A stretch of DNA of 64,000 bases from Mycolicibacterium aurum (GTDB lineage Bacteria > Actinomycetota > Actinomycetes > Mycobacteriales > Mycobacteriaceae): assembly GCF_900637195.1 (NCBI RefSeq), contig NZ_LR134356.1:3596001-3660000 (forward strand), read 5' to 3'. Position 1 is the first letter of the stretch. Each line of letters starts with the position of its first letter. The notes below the pieces were generated by a model that ran no database searches, was not told the DNA's origin, and saw only the letters and a program-made list of their open reading frames with translations. A program made the translations under genes and the position numbers. Below, in pieces: positions 1 through 8,458 of this stretch.

Positions 1-3000
1 CACCGGAACCGGTGTGCAGTCGGGCAGGTCGGCCAGGTAGGTCGACGCGACGCCACCGCGAAGGCTGCCGTCGGGGCCGCGGTACCGCACCACCGATACG
101 GTCAGCTGGATTTCGCGCGGGCTGACCAGCGGGCTCGACGAGATCGAGTACTGCCTGGGGGTCAGCCGAACCAGCACCTCCTGCCACAGTTCCGGGTCGG
201 CGCGTACCGAGAACTCGCCCACCAGGTCGAGCCCGTTGCGGTTGACCGACCACCTCTCGAGCGCGCCGCGGTCGTTACGCAGCCGTGTGGCCAGACCCGG
301 CTCCCGGCAGTGGTCAACGACGAACGTCACCAGGTTGGACGTCACTTTTCCGACGTCGTAGTGCCATGTCAGCGCGTCCCGAAGCGCGAGTTGCACGCCG
401 TCGACGACGACAGCCTCGTCGCCACGGAAACCGGTTGCCGAGAGCCATGTTTGGACCACGGACGCGGAGTTGACCACGCACACGCCCAGCGAGTCCCCCA
501 CCGAGTACGCGACGTCGTGCGCGCTGATGTCGAAGCCGAACTGCCGCACCTCCTTGCCCGACCCGTCGGGTGTCAACCGGATGTTCCGGCACAGTGGTGC
601 TGAAATCGGATTCGCCCGGGTGAACACCGCGGGGGCAGCCGCAGCCGTGCGCTGCGGTGACACGGCGGGGGTGGCAGGTGCGGCAACCAGGTCGACGACG
701 GAATCTGCCCAGTGCGCCAGGGGCTGGTCGTCGTAGGCCTCGAATTCGGCGCGATCGAGGATCCGGGTGGCGCCCAGTTCGGCGAGGCGGGTGTCCAGAG
801 ATTTCGCGTACCCGCAGAAATTGTCGTAGGACCGGTCGCCGATGCCGAGCACCGTGTATCGCAGACCTGTCAGCGACGGCGCTTCGGATGACTCCAGACG
901 TTCCCAGAATTCGGCCCCGTTGTCCGGCGGCCCGCCGTCGCCGAAAGTGCTGGTGACGATTACCACCTCGGCGGCCTCGGACAGGTCGGCGAGCTGGACG
1001 TCGTCCATGGCGCGCAGCCGGGCGCCGCCGAGGCGTTCACCGAGCCTGCCCGCGAGCTCCTCGGCGTTGCCGGTCTGCGACGCCCACAGCACCAGCGGCC
1101 CCGCCTCGGTGACCGCGTCCGGCGCGCCGGTGTCGAGGCGGGAGTGGCGCCCGGCGAGCAGCCCGTTCACCCAGAGCCGTGCCCGCGCCCCGATCGGCGC
1201 ACTGGGGGGCAGCACCGGAACGCCTGGGGCGCCGTCGTCGATTCCCGCGAAAAAACCGGCCAGATAGACTCTTTCGTCATCGCTGAGCTCGGGCGCGCCC
1301 GCCGGAACCGGCGTATCCGACTCGACCGGCAGCGGTGTCAACCGCACCGCGCACACCTTGAACTCCGGCTGCAACGAGTCCGGATCGACGGCGTCGCTGG
1401 TGACCGCGTTGATGGTCAGGCCGTCGCCCTGCTCGTCGTTCCAGTGGAACGGCACCCAGGTGTTGCCCGGCCGCACCCGGTCGGTGATGACGGCGGGCAA
1501 CAGTGCACGACCGCGCCGCGACGTGATCTCCATCGCCTGTCCGTCGGAAATCCCCAGCGCTGCAGCATCATCAGGGTGGATCTCGATTGATGGTCCCGGG
1601 TTGAGCTTGTTGAGTTTGGCCACCCTGCCTGTCTTGGTCATGGTGTGCCACTGATGCTGCAACCGGCCCGTGTTGAGAATGAACGGGTAATCGTCGTCGG
1701 GTAGCTCGGCGGCATCCAGGTGCGGGCGAGGATGGAATATCGCGCGCCGGGACGGGGTCGCGAACGCCAACCGCGGCCGGTGCCCGTCGGCGTCGAGGAA
1801 CAGATCCTGGGAGACGCCGTCGTTGAGGTACCGGATCGGGTTGCGGTCGCGGGATCCGCCGGGGCTGCCCTCCGGGGGACACGGCCACTGCACCGGGGTC
1901 TCGCGGAGTCGCTCATAGGTGATCCCGCGCAGGTCGTATCCCGTGCGGGGATTGTGGAACCGGCGGATTTCCTCGAAGATCTCGTCGCTGGATTTGTAGT
2001 CGAAGTGGTCGCCGAATCCCAGATGCCGCGCCACGCCGCAGATCAGTTCCCAGTCGGGCCGGGCATCGCCCGCGGGCGGGATGGACTGCTGCATCAGGGT
2101 CAGGTTGCGGTCGGAGTTGACCATCACGGCGTCGGCCTCGGCCCACAGCGTGGCGGGCAGGATGATGTCGGCGTACCGGTTGGTCGCAGTGTCGGCGTAG
2201 GCGTCCTGGGTGATCACCAGCTCAGCCGCGTGTAGGCCCGCGATGGTGACATCCCGATTGGGCATGCTGACAACGGGATTGGTGCAGATAATCCACACGG
2301 CCTTGATCTCACTGCCCACCTGCCGGAACATCTCGACGGTGCCCGGCCCGACGTCCGCGCGGATGCTCCCCGGCTCCAGCTCCCATTGCTGCTCGACGAA
2401 GGCCCGGTCGTCGGCCGACAGCACCGCCCGCTGCCCCGGCAGACCCGGCCCCATGTATCCCATTTCGCGTCCGCCCATGGCGTTGGGTTGTCCGGTCAGT
2501 GACAGCGGACCACTGCCGGGGCGGCAGATGGCTCCCGTGGCCAGGTGCAGGTTGCAGATCGCGTTGGTGCTCCAGGTGCCGTGCGTGCTCTGATTCAAAC
2601 CCACTGTCCAGCAGGTCATCCACTCCCCCGCGTCGGCGATCATCGTCGCCGCGGTGCGGATGTCGACCTCGGAGAGCCCGGTGATCGCGGCGACACGTTC
2701 GGGCGGGTAGTCGGCCAGGAAGTCCGGCATCGCCTCCCAACCCTCGGTGTGCTCGGCGATGAATTCGCGGTCGATGGCGCCGTTTTCGACCAGCAGGTGC
2801 AGGATGCCGTTGAGCAGCGCGAGGTCGGTGCCGGGCCGAATCGCCAGATAGAGGTCGGCCCGCTCCGCGGTGGTGGTGCGGCGGGGATCGACGACGATCA
2901 GCTTGGCGCCCGCCTTGAGTCGGTCGGCCATCCGCAGGAAGAGAATGGGATGACAGTCGGCCATGTTCGAGCCGATGACGAAGAACAGGTTCGTGCAGTC

Positions 3001-3495
3001 GAAGTCGGTGTACGAGCCGGGCGGGCCGTCGGACCCCAGCGACTGCTTGTAACCCGTTCCGGCACTGGCCATGCACAGCCGCGAGTTCGACTCGATGTGG
3101 ATGGTGCGCAGGAAGCCCTTGGCCAGTTTGGTGGCCAGATACTGCGACTCGATCGACATCTGGCCCGAGACGTAGAGCGCCACCGCGTCCGGTCCGTGCT
3201 CGTCGATGATCGACCGCAGCCGCCGTCCCGCTTCGGCCACCGCATCGTCGACGTCGGCGGCCACCGGATCCGCGTCGCGGGAGGGCCGCAGCAACGCCGT
3301 CGTCAACCGACCCTCGGTTGCGGCCATCATCTCCGCGTGCGTGGCGCCCTTGGTGCACAGCCGCCCGAAGTTGGTGGGGTGCAACTTGTCTCCGGACACC
3401 CGGGCGATGACGGGCACGCCGGTGGCGGGGTCGGTGCGGGTCTCCACGGAGATTCCGCACCCGACCCCGCAGTACGAGCAGGCGGTTCGGGTCAT
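1..3495 (-). CDS. narB: Assimilatory nitrate reductase fused to a flavodoxin/FAD reductase module (3' end outside window)
   Basis: The frame is open from ATG at 3495 to the window edge, giving 1,165 residues without a stop. The N-terminal two thirds is a molybdopterin oxidoreductase of the NarB/NapA family. A [4Fe-4S] motif is visible (Cys6, Cys9, Cys13, Cys47), and Cys141 in SRLCMASAGTGYK fits the Mo-ligand loop. From about residue 800 a flavodoxin domain follows (WASQTGNAEE at 804-813), then a sulfite-reductase-type FAD domain (RQYSISS at 1114-1120). The NADPH-binding end should lie outside the window. The enzyme should reduce nitrate to nitrite in the cytoplasm, with electrons from NADPH through its own flavins; there is no Tat signal. 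The start lies 1 bp after the narK stop codon, so the two are probably one transcript. The domain calls are firm; the electron donor is inferred from the family. Confidence 0.93.
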   Translation of the reverse strand, partial: MTRTACSYCGVGCGISVETRTDPATGVPVIARVSGDKLHPTNFGRLCTKGATHAEMMAATEGRLTTALLRPSRDADPVAADVDDAVAEAGRRLRSIIDEHGPDAVALYVSGQMSIESQYLATKLAKGFLRTIHIESNSRLCMASAGTGYKQSLGSDGPPGSYTDFDCTNLFFVIGSNMADCHPILFLRMADRLKAGAKLIVVDPRRTTTAERADLYLAIRPGTDLALLNGILHLLVENGAIDREFIAEHTEGWEAMPDFLADYPPERVAAITGLSEVDIRTAATMIADAGEWMTCWTVGLNQSTHGTWSTNAICNLHLATGAICRPGSGPLSLTGQPNAMGGREMGYMGPGLPGQRAVLSADDRAFVEQQWELEPGSIRADVGPGTVEMFRQVGSEIKAVWIICTNPVVSMPNRDVTIAGLHAAELVITQDAYADTATNRYADIILPATLWAEADAVMVNSDRNLTLMQQSIPPAGDARPDWELICGVARHLGFGDHFDYKSSDEIFEEIRRFHNPRTGYDLRGITYERLRETPVQWPCPPEGSPGGSRDRNPIRYLNDGVSQDLFLDADGHRPRLAFATPSRRAIFHPRPHLDAAELPDDDYPFILNTGRLQHQWHTMTKTGRVAKLNKLNPGPSIEIHPDDAAALGISDGQAMEITSRRGRALLPAVITDRVRPGNTWVPFHWNDEQGDGLTINAVTSDAVDPDSLQPEFKVCAVRLTPLPVESDTPVPAGAPELSDDERVYLAGFFAGIDDGAPGVPVLPPSAPIGARARLWVNGLLAGRHSRLDTGAPDAVTEAGPLVLWASQTGNAEELAGRLGERLGGARLRAMDDVQLADLSEAAEVVIVTSTFGDGGPPDNGAEFWERLESSEAPSLTGLRYTVLGIGDRSYDNFCGYAKSLDTRLAELGATRILDRAEFEAYDDQPLAHWADSVVDLVAAPATPAVSPQRTAAAAPAVFTRANPISAPLCRNIRLTPDGSGKEVRQFGFDISAHDVAYSVGDSLGVCVVNSASVVQTWLSATGFRGDEAVVVDGVQLALRDALTWHYDVGKVTSNLVTFVVDHCREPGLATRLRNDRGALERWSVNRNGLDLVGEFSVRADPELWQEVLVRLTPRQYSISSSPLVSPREIQLTVSVVRYRGPDGSLRGGVASTYLADLPDCTPVPV

Positions 3496-3496
3496 G

Positions 3497-4972
3497 CTAT
3501 CCGGTGGGCACCGGCGTGGACGTGCGCCCGATCGTCTCTCCGGCATGCGCGCGGTGCTCGTGCAGCCGCAGGAACACGAACCAGGTGACGAATGCGCACA
3601 CGATGTAGAACGCGAGGAAAACCCAGAATGCGTTGGTCGCCGACTTGGCATCGCCGACGTAGGAGGCCCGCAACACGATGTTGATGAACACGCCGCCGAG
3701 TGCGCCGACCGCGCCGGCAAATCCGATCAACGCCCCCGACATCGCGCGAGACCACGCCGCCTTCTCGTCGCGGCTGAGGTCGTCGCGGCTCTGGGCCTTG
3801 GCTTCGAAGATCGACGGGATCATCTTGTAGGTCGATCCGTTACCCAGCCCGGACAGGATGAACAGCAGTATGAACCCGGCAACGTAGCCGATCATCTGCG
3901 CGCCGGTGGGCGCACCTGCCGCTCCGTCGTCCAGGACCCCGGTCCCCACGAGTATTCCTGCGGCGAACATCATCGCGACGAACACGTAGAGCGTGATCTT
4001 GCCTCCGCCGACACGGTCGGCGAGCTTGCCGCCGAACGGCCGGGAGATCGAGCCGAGAAGCGGCCCGAGGAACGCGATCTGCGCAGCGTGCAGCGAGGCC
4101 TGTGCGGGCGTGTCCCCGCCTGCGAGGTAGTTGATCTGCAGCACCTGACCGAACGCGAACGAGAAGCCGATGAAGGAGCCGAAGGTGCCGATGTACAGAA
4201 AGCTCATCACCCAGGAGTGCTTGAAGCGCATGGCCTCCACGAGCGCACCGAAGTTCGACTTCTGGTTGCGCAGGTTGTCCATGTACACGGCGGCGCCGAC
4301 GGCGGCGACACTGATCGCGACAAGGTAAATGGCACAGACGATCTCGGGGCGGGTGTTGCCCAGCGTCGCGATGACGAGCAGGCCGATGAGCTGGATGACG
4401 GGCACACCGATGTTCCCGCCGCCGGCATTGAGACCCAGCGCCCACCCCTTGAGCCGCTGCGGGTAGAACGCGTTGATGTTGGTCATCGAGGAGGCGAAGT
4501 TTCCGCCGCCGAGGCCCGCAAAGGCGGCCACCACCATGTAGGTGGTGTAGGAGGCGGGGTTCTTCATGAAGTACAGCGCCAGCACCGTCGGGATGAGCAG
4601 CAGCAGCGCGCTGACGATCGTCCAATTGCGGCCACCGAACTTGGCGGGGGCGATCGTGTACGGGATCCGCATGAACGCCCCGACCAGGGTGGGCACCGCG
4701 ACCAGGTAGAACTTGCCTGCGGCGTCGATGCCGTAGACGTCCTGCGGCATGAACAGCACCATGACCGACCAGATCGACCACACCGAGAAGCCGACGTGCT
4801 CGGCGACGATCGACCAGATCAGATTCCGCTTCGCCACCGCCTTTCCGGGGACCCCGCCGCCGGTGCCTTCCCACGCCTCGACGTCTTCGGGGTCCCAATG
4901 TTCGATATCGCGTGTGCGGGCCGCCGCCGGAGTCGCGCTGATTGCCATGGTGGAAGTCAACTGCCAGGGCAT
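3497..4972 (-). CDS. narK: NarK-type nitrate/nitrite transporter (MFS)
   Basis: This 491-residue protein has about 12 hydrophobic segments and belongs to the nitrate/nitrite porter branch of the major facilitator superfamily. Both nitrate signatures are visible: GGGNFASSMTNI...FYP...KGWALGLNAGGGNIG in the first half and GLGNGSTYKMIPSIF in the second. It should carry nitrate in, or exchange nitrate for nitrite, across the cytoplasmic membrane for the reductase encoded 1 bp downstream. A second ATG at 4948 (MAISATPAAA) would remove eight residues, and neither start has a strong ribosome-binding site. It is divergent from the small gene that leads into nirBD, so the intergenic region probably controls both arms. 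Confidence 0.95.
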   Translation of the reverse strand: MPWQLTSTMAISATPAAARTRDIEHWDPEDVEAWEGTGGGVPGKAVAKRNLIWSIVAEHVGFSVWSIWSVMVLFMPQDVYGIDAAGKFYLVAVPTLVGAFMRIPYTIAPAKFGGRNWTIVSALLLLIPTVLALYFMKNPASYTTYMVVAAFAGLGGGNFASSMTNINAFYPQRLKGWALGLNAGGGNIGVPVIQLIGLLVIATLGNTRPEIVCAIYLVAISVAAVGAAVYMDNLRNQKSNFGALVEAMRFKHSWVMSFLYIGTFGSFIGFSFAFGQVLQINYLAGGDTPAQASLHAAQIAFLGPLLGSISRPFGGKLADRVGGGKITLYVFVAMMFAAGILVGTGVLDDGAAGAPTGAQMIGYVAGFILLFILSGLGNGSTYKMIPSIFEAKAQSRDDLSRDEKAAWSRAMSGALIGFAGAVGALGGVFINIVLRASYVGDAKSATNAFWVFLAFYIVCAFVTWFVFLRLHEHRAHAGETIGRTSTPVPTG

Positions 4973-5012
4973 TCCGCACCCATTGCACGTCGATGACCCC
5001 CGTGAAAACTCA

Positions 5013-5044
5013 CCCTCACACCGCAGGGCAGCTCACAGTGAGGG
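5013..5044. promoter_or_regulatory. Inverted repeat upstream of narK
   Basis: CCCTCAC at 5013-5019 is matched by GTGAGGG at 5038-5044, with an 18-base loop. Inside it the shorter CTCAC-A-GTGAG palindrome spans 5032-5042. It lies 40-70 bp upstream of narK in the divergent region. It could be an operator or an mRNA hairpin; I cannot assign a protein to it. Confidence 0.3.
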
Positions 5045-5086
5045 GTTGGGACGGTGATCAGGGGGATCCACGTCCGACTCGCTCGG

Positions 5087-5102
5087 GAAACGAACTCGAA
5101 AC
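5087..5102 (+). promoter_or_regulatory. Candidate GlnR site (GAAAC-N6-GAAAC)
   Basis: Two GAAAC pentamers are separated by exactly six bases, which gives the AC-N9-AC spacing of the actinobacterial nitrogen regulator GlnR. It sits 55 bp before the small gene at 5157 and about 115 bp before narK, between the two arms of a nitrate assimilation locus. Regulation of narK and nirBD by GlnR is known in mycobacteria. The match is to the looser form of the consensus; the second pair of half-sites seen in strong GlnR boxes is not obvious. Confidence 0.45.
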
Positions 5103-5124
5103 AACGTGCTCATAGCTTCGGGGC

Positions 5125-5157
5125 ATGACCGACGAGCGCTTGCGCGAGGAGTACTGA
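5125..5157 (+). other. Leader mini-ORF (10 codons) overlapping the next start
   Basis: ATG at 5125 opens a 10-residue frame (MTDERLREEY) whose TGA at 5155-5157 shares its last base with the ATG at 5157. The TGATG arrangement would couple translation of the following gene. The same architecture recurs before nirB and nirD, which argues against chance. No evidence of expression is available from sequence alone. Confidence 0.3.
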
Positions 5158-5510
5158 TGTCCGACGGAAGCAGTCCCCGTTTCCTGCAGGGCGCCTACGA
5201 ATTCGCCGGCGGCGGGTACGACAAGCCCGTGCCGCTGGACGACTCGCTTCGCTACGTCGTGCCCCCTGGAGCCACCACCCAACCCGTGTACTTCCGGGGT
5301 GGCAACTCGACGAAGCAGATGGTCACCGTGGTGTTGTTCCGTGACGGCACGCCGATGCGGTACTTCCCGATCGCGGCCAAGGGCGCCACTCACGTGGCGT
5401 TGCGGGTGGTGGAGGATCTGCTCGCCGACACCGTCCTTGAGCTCTACGTCGCGGCGCCGGACGGGGTGACCGGGACCGTGATCGTCGACCTCGGCCTGGT
5501 GGAGTTCTAG
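5157..5510 (+). CDS. Small protein of unknown function upstream of nirB
   Basis: A 117-residue protein starting MSDGSSPRFLQGAYEF. I do not recognise a family. It looks mostly beta-stranded (YVVPPGATTQPVYFRGG, MVTVVLFRDG, MRYFPIAAKG, TVIVDLGLVEF), has no signal peptide, membrane segment or cysteines, and is likely a small soluble cytoplasmic protein. It is the first gene of the arm that continues 35 bp later with nirB, so a role in nitrite reduction is likely by context only. An upstream in-frame ATG at 5106 would add 17 residues. I prefer 5157, because it overlaps the leader frame stop and because the upstream residues (ALARG) are translated from the repeated leader motif. Confidence 0.75.
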   Translation: MSDGSSPRFLQGAYEFAGGGYDKPVPLDDSLRYVVPPGATTQPVYFRGGNSTKQMVTVVLFRDGTPMRYFPIAAKGATHVALRVVEDLLADTVLELYVAAPDGVTGTVIVDLGLVEF

Positions 5511-5512
5511 TG

Positions 5513-5545
5513 ATGAGCGCCTGCGCGACAAGCCGAGAATTCTGA
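5513..5545 (+). other. Leader mini-ORF (10 codons) overlapping nirB start
   Basis: ATG at 5513 opens a 10-residue frame (MSACATSREF) ending in TGA at 5543-5545, which shares one base with the nirB ATG at 5545. Length and overlap are identical to the mini-ORF at 5125-5157, and both carry the DNA motif GAGCGC(C/T)TGCGCGA right after the start. It fills the gap between the small gene and nirB completely. Confidence 0.3.
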
Positions 5546-8016
5546 TGGCCCAGCATCTTGTGGTCGTCGGCAACGGTATGGCCGGTATCCGCGCCCTCGA
5601 GGAGATCATCGCGAGGGGCGGGCGGGACCACTTTGAGATCACCGTCTTCGGCGACGAACCGTACGGTAATTACAACCGGATTCTGCTCTCCAACGTGCTC
5701 GCCGGAGTCGATGACCCGACCGAGATCTACCTCAACACCCTCGACTGGTATGCGGACAACGGGATCGATCTGCGCGCAGGTGTGCGGGTGGTCCGCATCG
5801 ACACCTTCGCGCACCTGGTGCACGCCGATGACGGGACCACACTGCACTACGACAAGGTGATCCTGGCGACCGGCAGCCGCTCGTTCTTTCCCCCGATGGC
5901 GGGCCTGTGGTCCGACGACAAGACGCTGGCGGACGGTGTCTTCGGATTCCGCACGCTCGACGACACGGCGACGATGATCGCCGAGGCGGCCAACCGCACG
6001 AAGGCGGTCGTGATCGGCGGTGGGCTGCTCGGTCTGGAAGCCGCGCGCGGGCTGCAGAGCCGCGGGATGACCGTCGACGTCGTCCATGCCGGGCCGACTC
6101 TGATGAACGCTCAACTCGACGACCCGGCGGGCGCCATCCTGCGTAAGTCGGTGGAAGATCTGGGAATCGGTGTGCACACCGAGAGGCGCACCACCGAGGT
6201 GATCGTCCGCGACGACGGCAGACTCGAAGGGATCGTCTTCTCCGACGGGACACGCCTGGACTGCGACATGCTGGTGATCGCGGCGGGCATCCGACCCAAT
6301 ATCGGTCTGGCGCAACGCGCGGGGCTGACCGTCGAGCGTGCGATCGTCACCGACGACCACATGCGTTCGGTGGACGACGACGACGTGTATGTCGTCGGCG
6401 AGTGCGCCCAGCATCGCGGGCAGGTGTACGGCCTGGTGGCACCACTGTGGGAACAGGCCAGAGTGCTCGCCGACCACCTCACCGGAGCCGATGCCGCGGC
6501 GGCCTACCACGGGTCACGCGTGGCCACGAAACTCAAGGTGGCCGGCGTCGACGTCGCCTCGATGGGCGTGAAGGCGCCCGAGCATCCCGACGACGAGTTC
6601 GTCCAGTACTCCGAACCCAAGCACGGCGTGTACAAGACGATCGTGATCCGGGACGGAAAGCTGGTGGGCGCAACCCTTGTCGGCGACGTGTCCAAGGTGT
6701 CGTTCCTGACCCAGGCGTTCGACAGCGGCCTGCCGCTACCCGATGAACGGGTCGCGTTGCTGTTCGACATCGGCACGCCGGATGTCGGTGTCGGTGTCGC
6801 CGAGCTGGCCGACGACGCCCAGGTCTGCAACTGCAACGGCGTGTCCAAGGGCGCGTTGGTGGCCTGCGTACAGGGTGGCGAAACGTCGGTCAGCAATGTG
6901 ATGGCAAAGACCAAGGCCGGCAAGGGGTGCGGCTCGTGCAAAGAACTGGTCTGCCAGGTGGTCGAGTGGGCGGCCGGGGGCGCCGTCACCGAGGATCCGT
7001 CTGCGTCGTGGTACGTGCCCGGGGTGCCGTATGACAAGCCGACACTCATGCACCACATCCGTGAGCTCGAACTGCACTCCGTGTCCTCGGTGTTCGCTGC
7101 GCTCGCACCCGACGGCAAGGAGGACGCCGGATCGAAGATGGCGCTGGCGTCGCTGCTGGAGATGATGTGGGCCGACCAGTTCGTCGACGAGCGCGACGCC
7201 CGCTTCATCAACGACCGCGTCCACGCCAATATCCAGCGCGACGGCACCTTCTCGGTGGTGCCACAGATGAAGGGCGGTGTCACCACCGCCGGCCAGCTGC
7301 GCAAGATCGCCGATGTCGCCGAGAAGTATGAGATCCCGATGATCAAGCTGACCGGTGGGCAGCGCATTGACCTGCTCGGGGTGCCCAAGGAGCACCTGCC
7401 CTCGGTCTGGGCCGATCTCGACATGCCGTCGGGCTACGCGTACGGCAAGAGCTTCCGCACCGTGAAAACCTGTGTGGGCAGCGACTTCTGCCGCTACGGC
7501 GTCGGCGACTCGACAGCGCTGGGAATCGCGATCGAGGAGCGGTTCCAGGGGCTGGCCAGCCCGGCGAAGATGAAGCTGGCCGTCACCGGGTGCCCACGCA
7601 ACTGCGCGGAGGCGCTCTGCAAGGACCTCGGGGTTGTCGCGGTGGACGGAGGCCGCTGGGAGATCTACGTCGGAGGGGCGGCCGGAGCGCATATCCGCAA
7701 GGGCGACCTGCTCGCCACCGTCGAGGATGCGCAGACCGTGATGACGCTGACCGGGCGCTTCCTGCAGTACTACCGTGAGAGCGCGAACTGGCTTGAGCGC
7801 ACGTACAAATGGGTGCCTCGGGTGGGCATCGACCATCTCCGGGCCGTCCTCGTCGACGAGCCCGACGACGCCTTCATCGCCGGGCTGGACGCCAGGATGC
7901 AGAAGTCGGTGGACGCCTACCGCGATCCGTGGCAGGACGGCCGCGAACCGGCGTCGGTAGGGCAGTTCAAGTCGTCGTTGCCGCTGCTGCCGCTCCCCCA
8001 GGTGCCGGTGCGATGA
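5545..8016 (+). CDS. nirB: Nitrite reductase (NAD(P)H) large subunit
   Basis: This 823-residue protein shows the complete NirB layout. An FAD/NAD(P)-binding pyridine nucleotide-disulfide oxidoreductase module covers about 1-400 (VVIGGGLLGLEAARGL for NAD). A BFD-type [2Fe-2S] domain follows with Cys428, Cys430, Cys462 and Cys465 (CNCNGVSKG...GCGSCK). A ferredoxin-like half domain precedes the sirohaem/[4Fe-4S] domain, whose ligands are Cys643, Cys649, Cys683 and Cys687 (C-x5-C and C-x3-C). It should carry out the six-electron reduction of nitrite to ammonia in the cytoplasm with NirD. The downstream leader frame starts inside its stop codon (ATGA at 8013-8016). Upstream narK and nitrate reductase complete the assimilation pathway. 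Confidence 0.97.
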   Translation: MAQHLVVVGNGMAGIRALEEIIARGGRDHFEITVFGDEPYGNYNRILLSNVLAGVDDPTEIYLNTLDWYADNGIDLRAGVRVVRIDTFAHLVHADDGTTLHYDKVILATGSRSFFPPMAGLWSDDKTLADGVFGFRTLDDTATMIAEAANRTKAVVIGGGLLGLEAARGLQSRGMTVDVVHAGPTLMNAQLDDPAGAILRKSVEDLGIGVHTERRTTEVIVRDDGRLEGIVFSDGTRLDCDMLVIAAGIRPNIGLAQRAGLTVERAIVTDDHMRSVDDDDVYVVGECAQHRGQVYGLVAPLWEQARVLADHLTGADAAAAYHGSRVATKLKVAGVDVASMGVKAPEHPDDEFVQYSEPKHGVYKTIVIRDGKLVGATLVGDVSKVSFLTQAFDSGLPLPDERVALLFDIGTPDVGVGVAELADDAQVCNCNGVSKGALVACVQGGETSVSNVMAKTKAGKGCGSCKELVCQVVEWAAGGAVTEDPSASWYVPGVPYDKPTLMHHIRELELHSVSSVFAALAPDGKEDAGSKMALASLLEMMWADQFVDERDARFINDRVHANIQRDGTFSVVPQMKGGVTTAGQLRKIADVAEKYEIPMIKLTGGQRIDLLGVPKEHLPSVWADLDMPSGYAYGKSFRTVKTCVGSDFCRYGVGDSTALGIAIEERFQGLASPAKMKLAVTGCPRNCAEALCKDLGVVAVDGGRWEIYVGGAAGAHIRKGDLLATVEDAQTVMTLTGRFLQYYRESANWLERTYKWVPRVGIDHLRAVLVDEPDDAFIAGLDARMQKSVDAYRDPWQDGREPASVGQFKSSLPLLPLPQVPVR

Positions 8017-8081
8017 GCACCTTGCGCAGTGATGAGCCGTCAGGCGAAGAGCCATCGATGAAGAGCCGAGGACACCGATGA
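8013..8081 (+). other. Mini-ORF (22 codons) bridging nirB and nirD
   Basis: ATG at 8013 overlaps the nirB stop (ATGA), runs for 22 codons beginning MSTLRSDEPSGEEP and ending in RGHR, and its TGA at 8079-8081 overlaps the nirD ATG at 8078 (ATGA again). A ribosome finishing nirB could therefore pass through this frame to nirD without leaving the message. A peptide function is unknown; a purely mechanical coupling role is the simplest reading. Confidence 0.35.
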
Positions 8082-8392
8082 GCGTCGGAGTCAGCATCGA
8101 CATCGGCTCGCTGGACGAGATCCCGGTCGGCGAGGGCCGCACGTTCGCGATAGACGGCACGCAGATCGCGGTGTTCCGGTTGCGCGATGACACGCTGCGC
8201 GCAATCGACGCGGTCTGCCCACACCGGGGTGGCCCGCTCGCCGACGGTCTGGCCGATGACCGGGTGATCGTCTGCCCGTTGCACAACCACACCTTCGACC
8301 TGTGCACCGGTAGTGAGGTTTCCGGCGCCGACATGTCGGTGCGCAGTTATCCGGTCGAGGCAGTCGACGGGACAATCCGCGTCACGCTGTGA
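8078..8392 (+). CDS. nirD: Nitrite reductase small subunit (Rieske type)
   Basis: A 104-residue protein with one Rieske [2Fe-2S] motif: Cys47-x-His49 (CPHRGGPLADG) and Cys66-x2-His69 (CPLHNHTFDL). This is the NirD subunit that pairs with NirB in NAD(P)H-dependent nitrite reductase. In many NirD proteins the cluster ligands are lost; here all four are kept. The length is normal for the family. It follows nirB through the bridging mini-ORF. Confidence 0.95.
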   Translation: MSVGVSIDIGSLDEIPVGEGRTFAIDGTQIAVFRLRDDTLRAIDAVCPHRGGPLADGLADDRVIVCPLHNHTFDLCTGSEVSGADMSVRSYPVEAVDGTIRVTL

Positions 8393-8458
8393 GGAATACT
8401 GGCCGCACTTCTCGAGTTAGGTGACGTATCACGTAGTCGTCGAACTGAGGAGCACGCC

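Noticed and set aside
2309..3460. A 383-codon minus-strand frame in the nitrate reductase region
   Set aside because: A different frame of the same strand carries the full molybdopterin oxidoreductase; this one is Arg-rich with no motif.
3206..4996. A 596-codon open frame on the plus strand over narK
   Set aside because: Antisense shadow of a high-GC membrane protein gene; the narK frame has both nitrate signatures.
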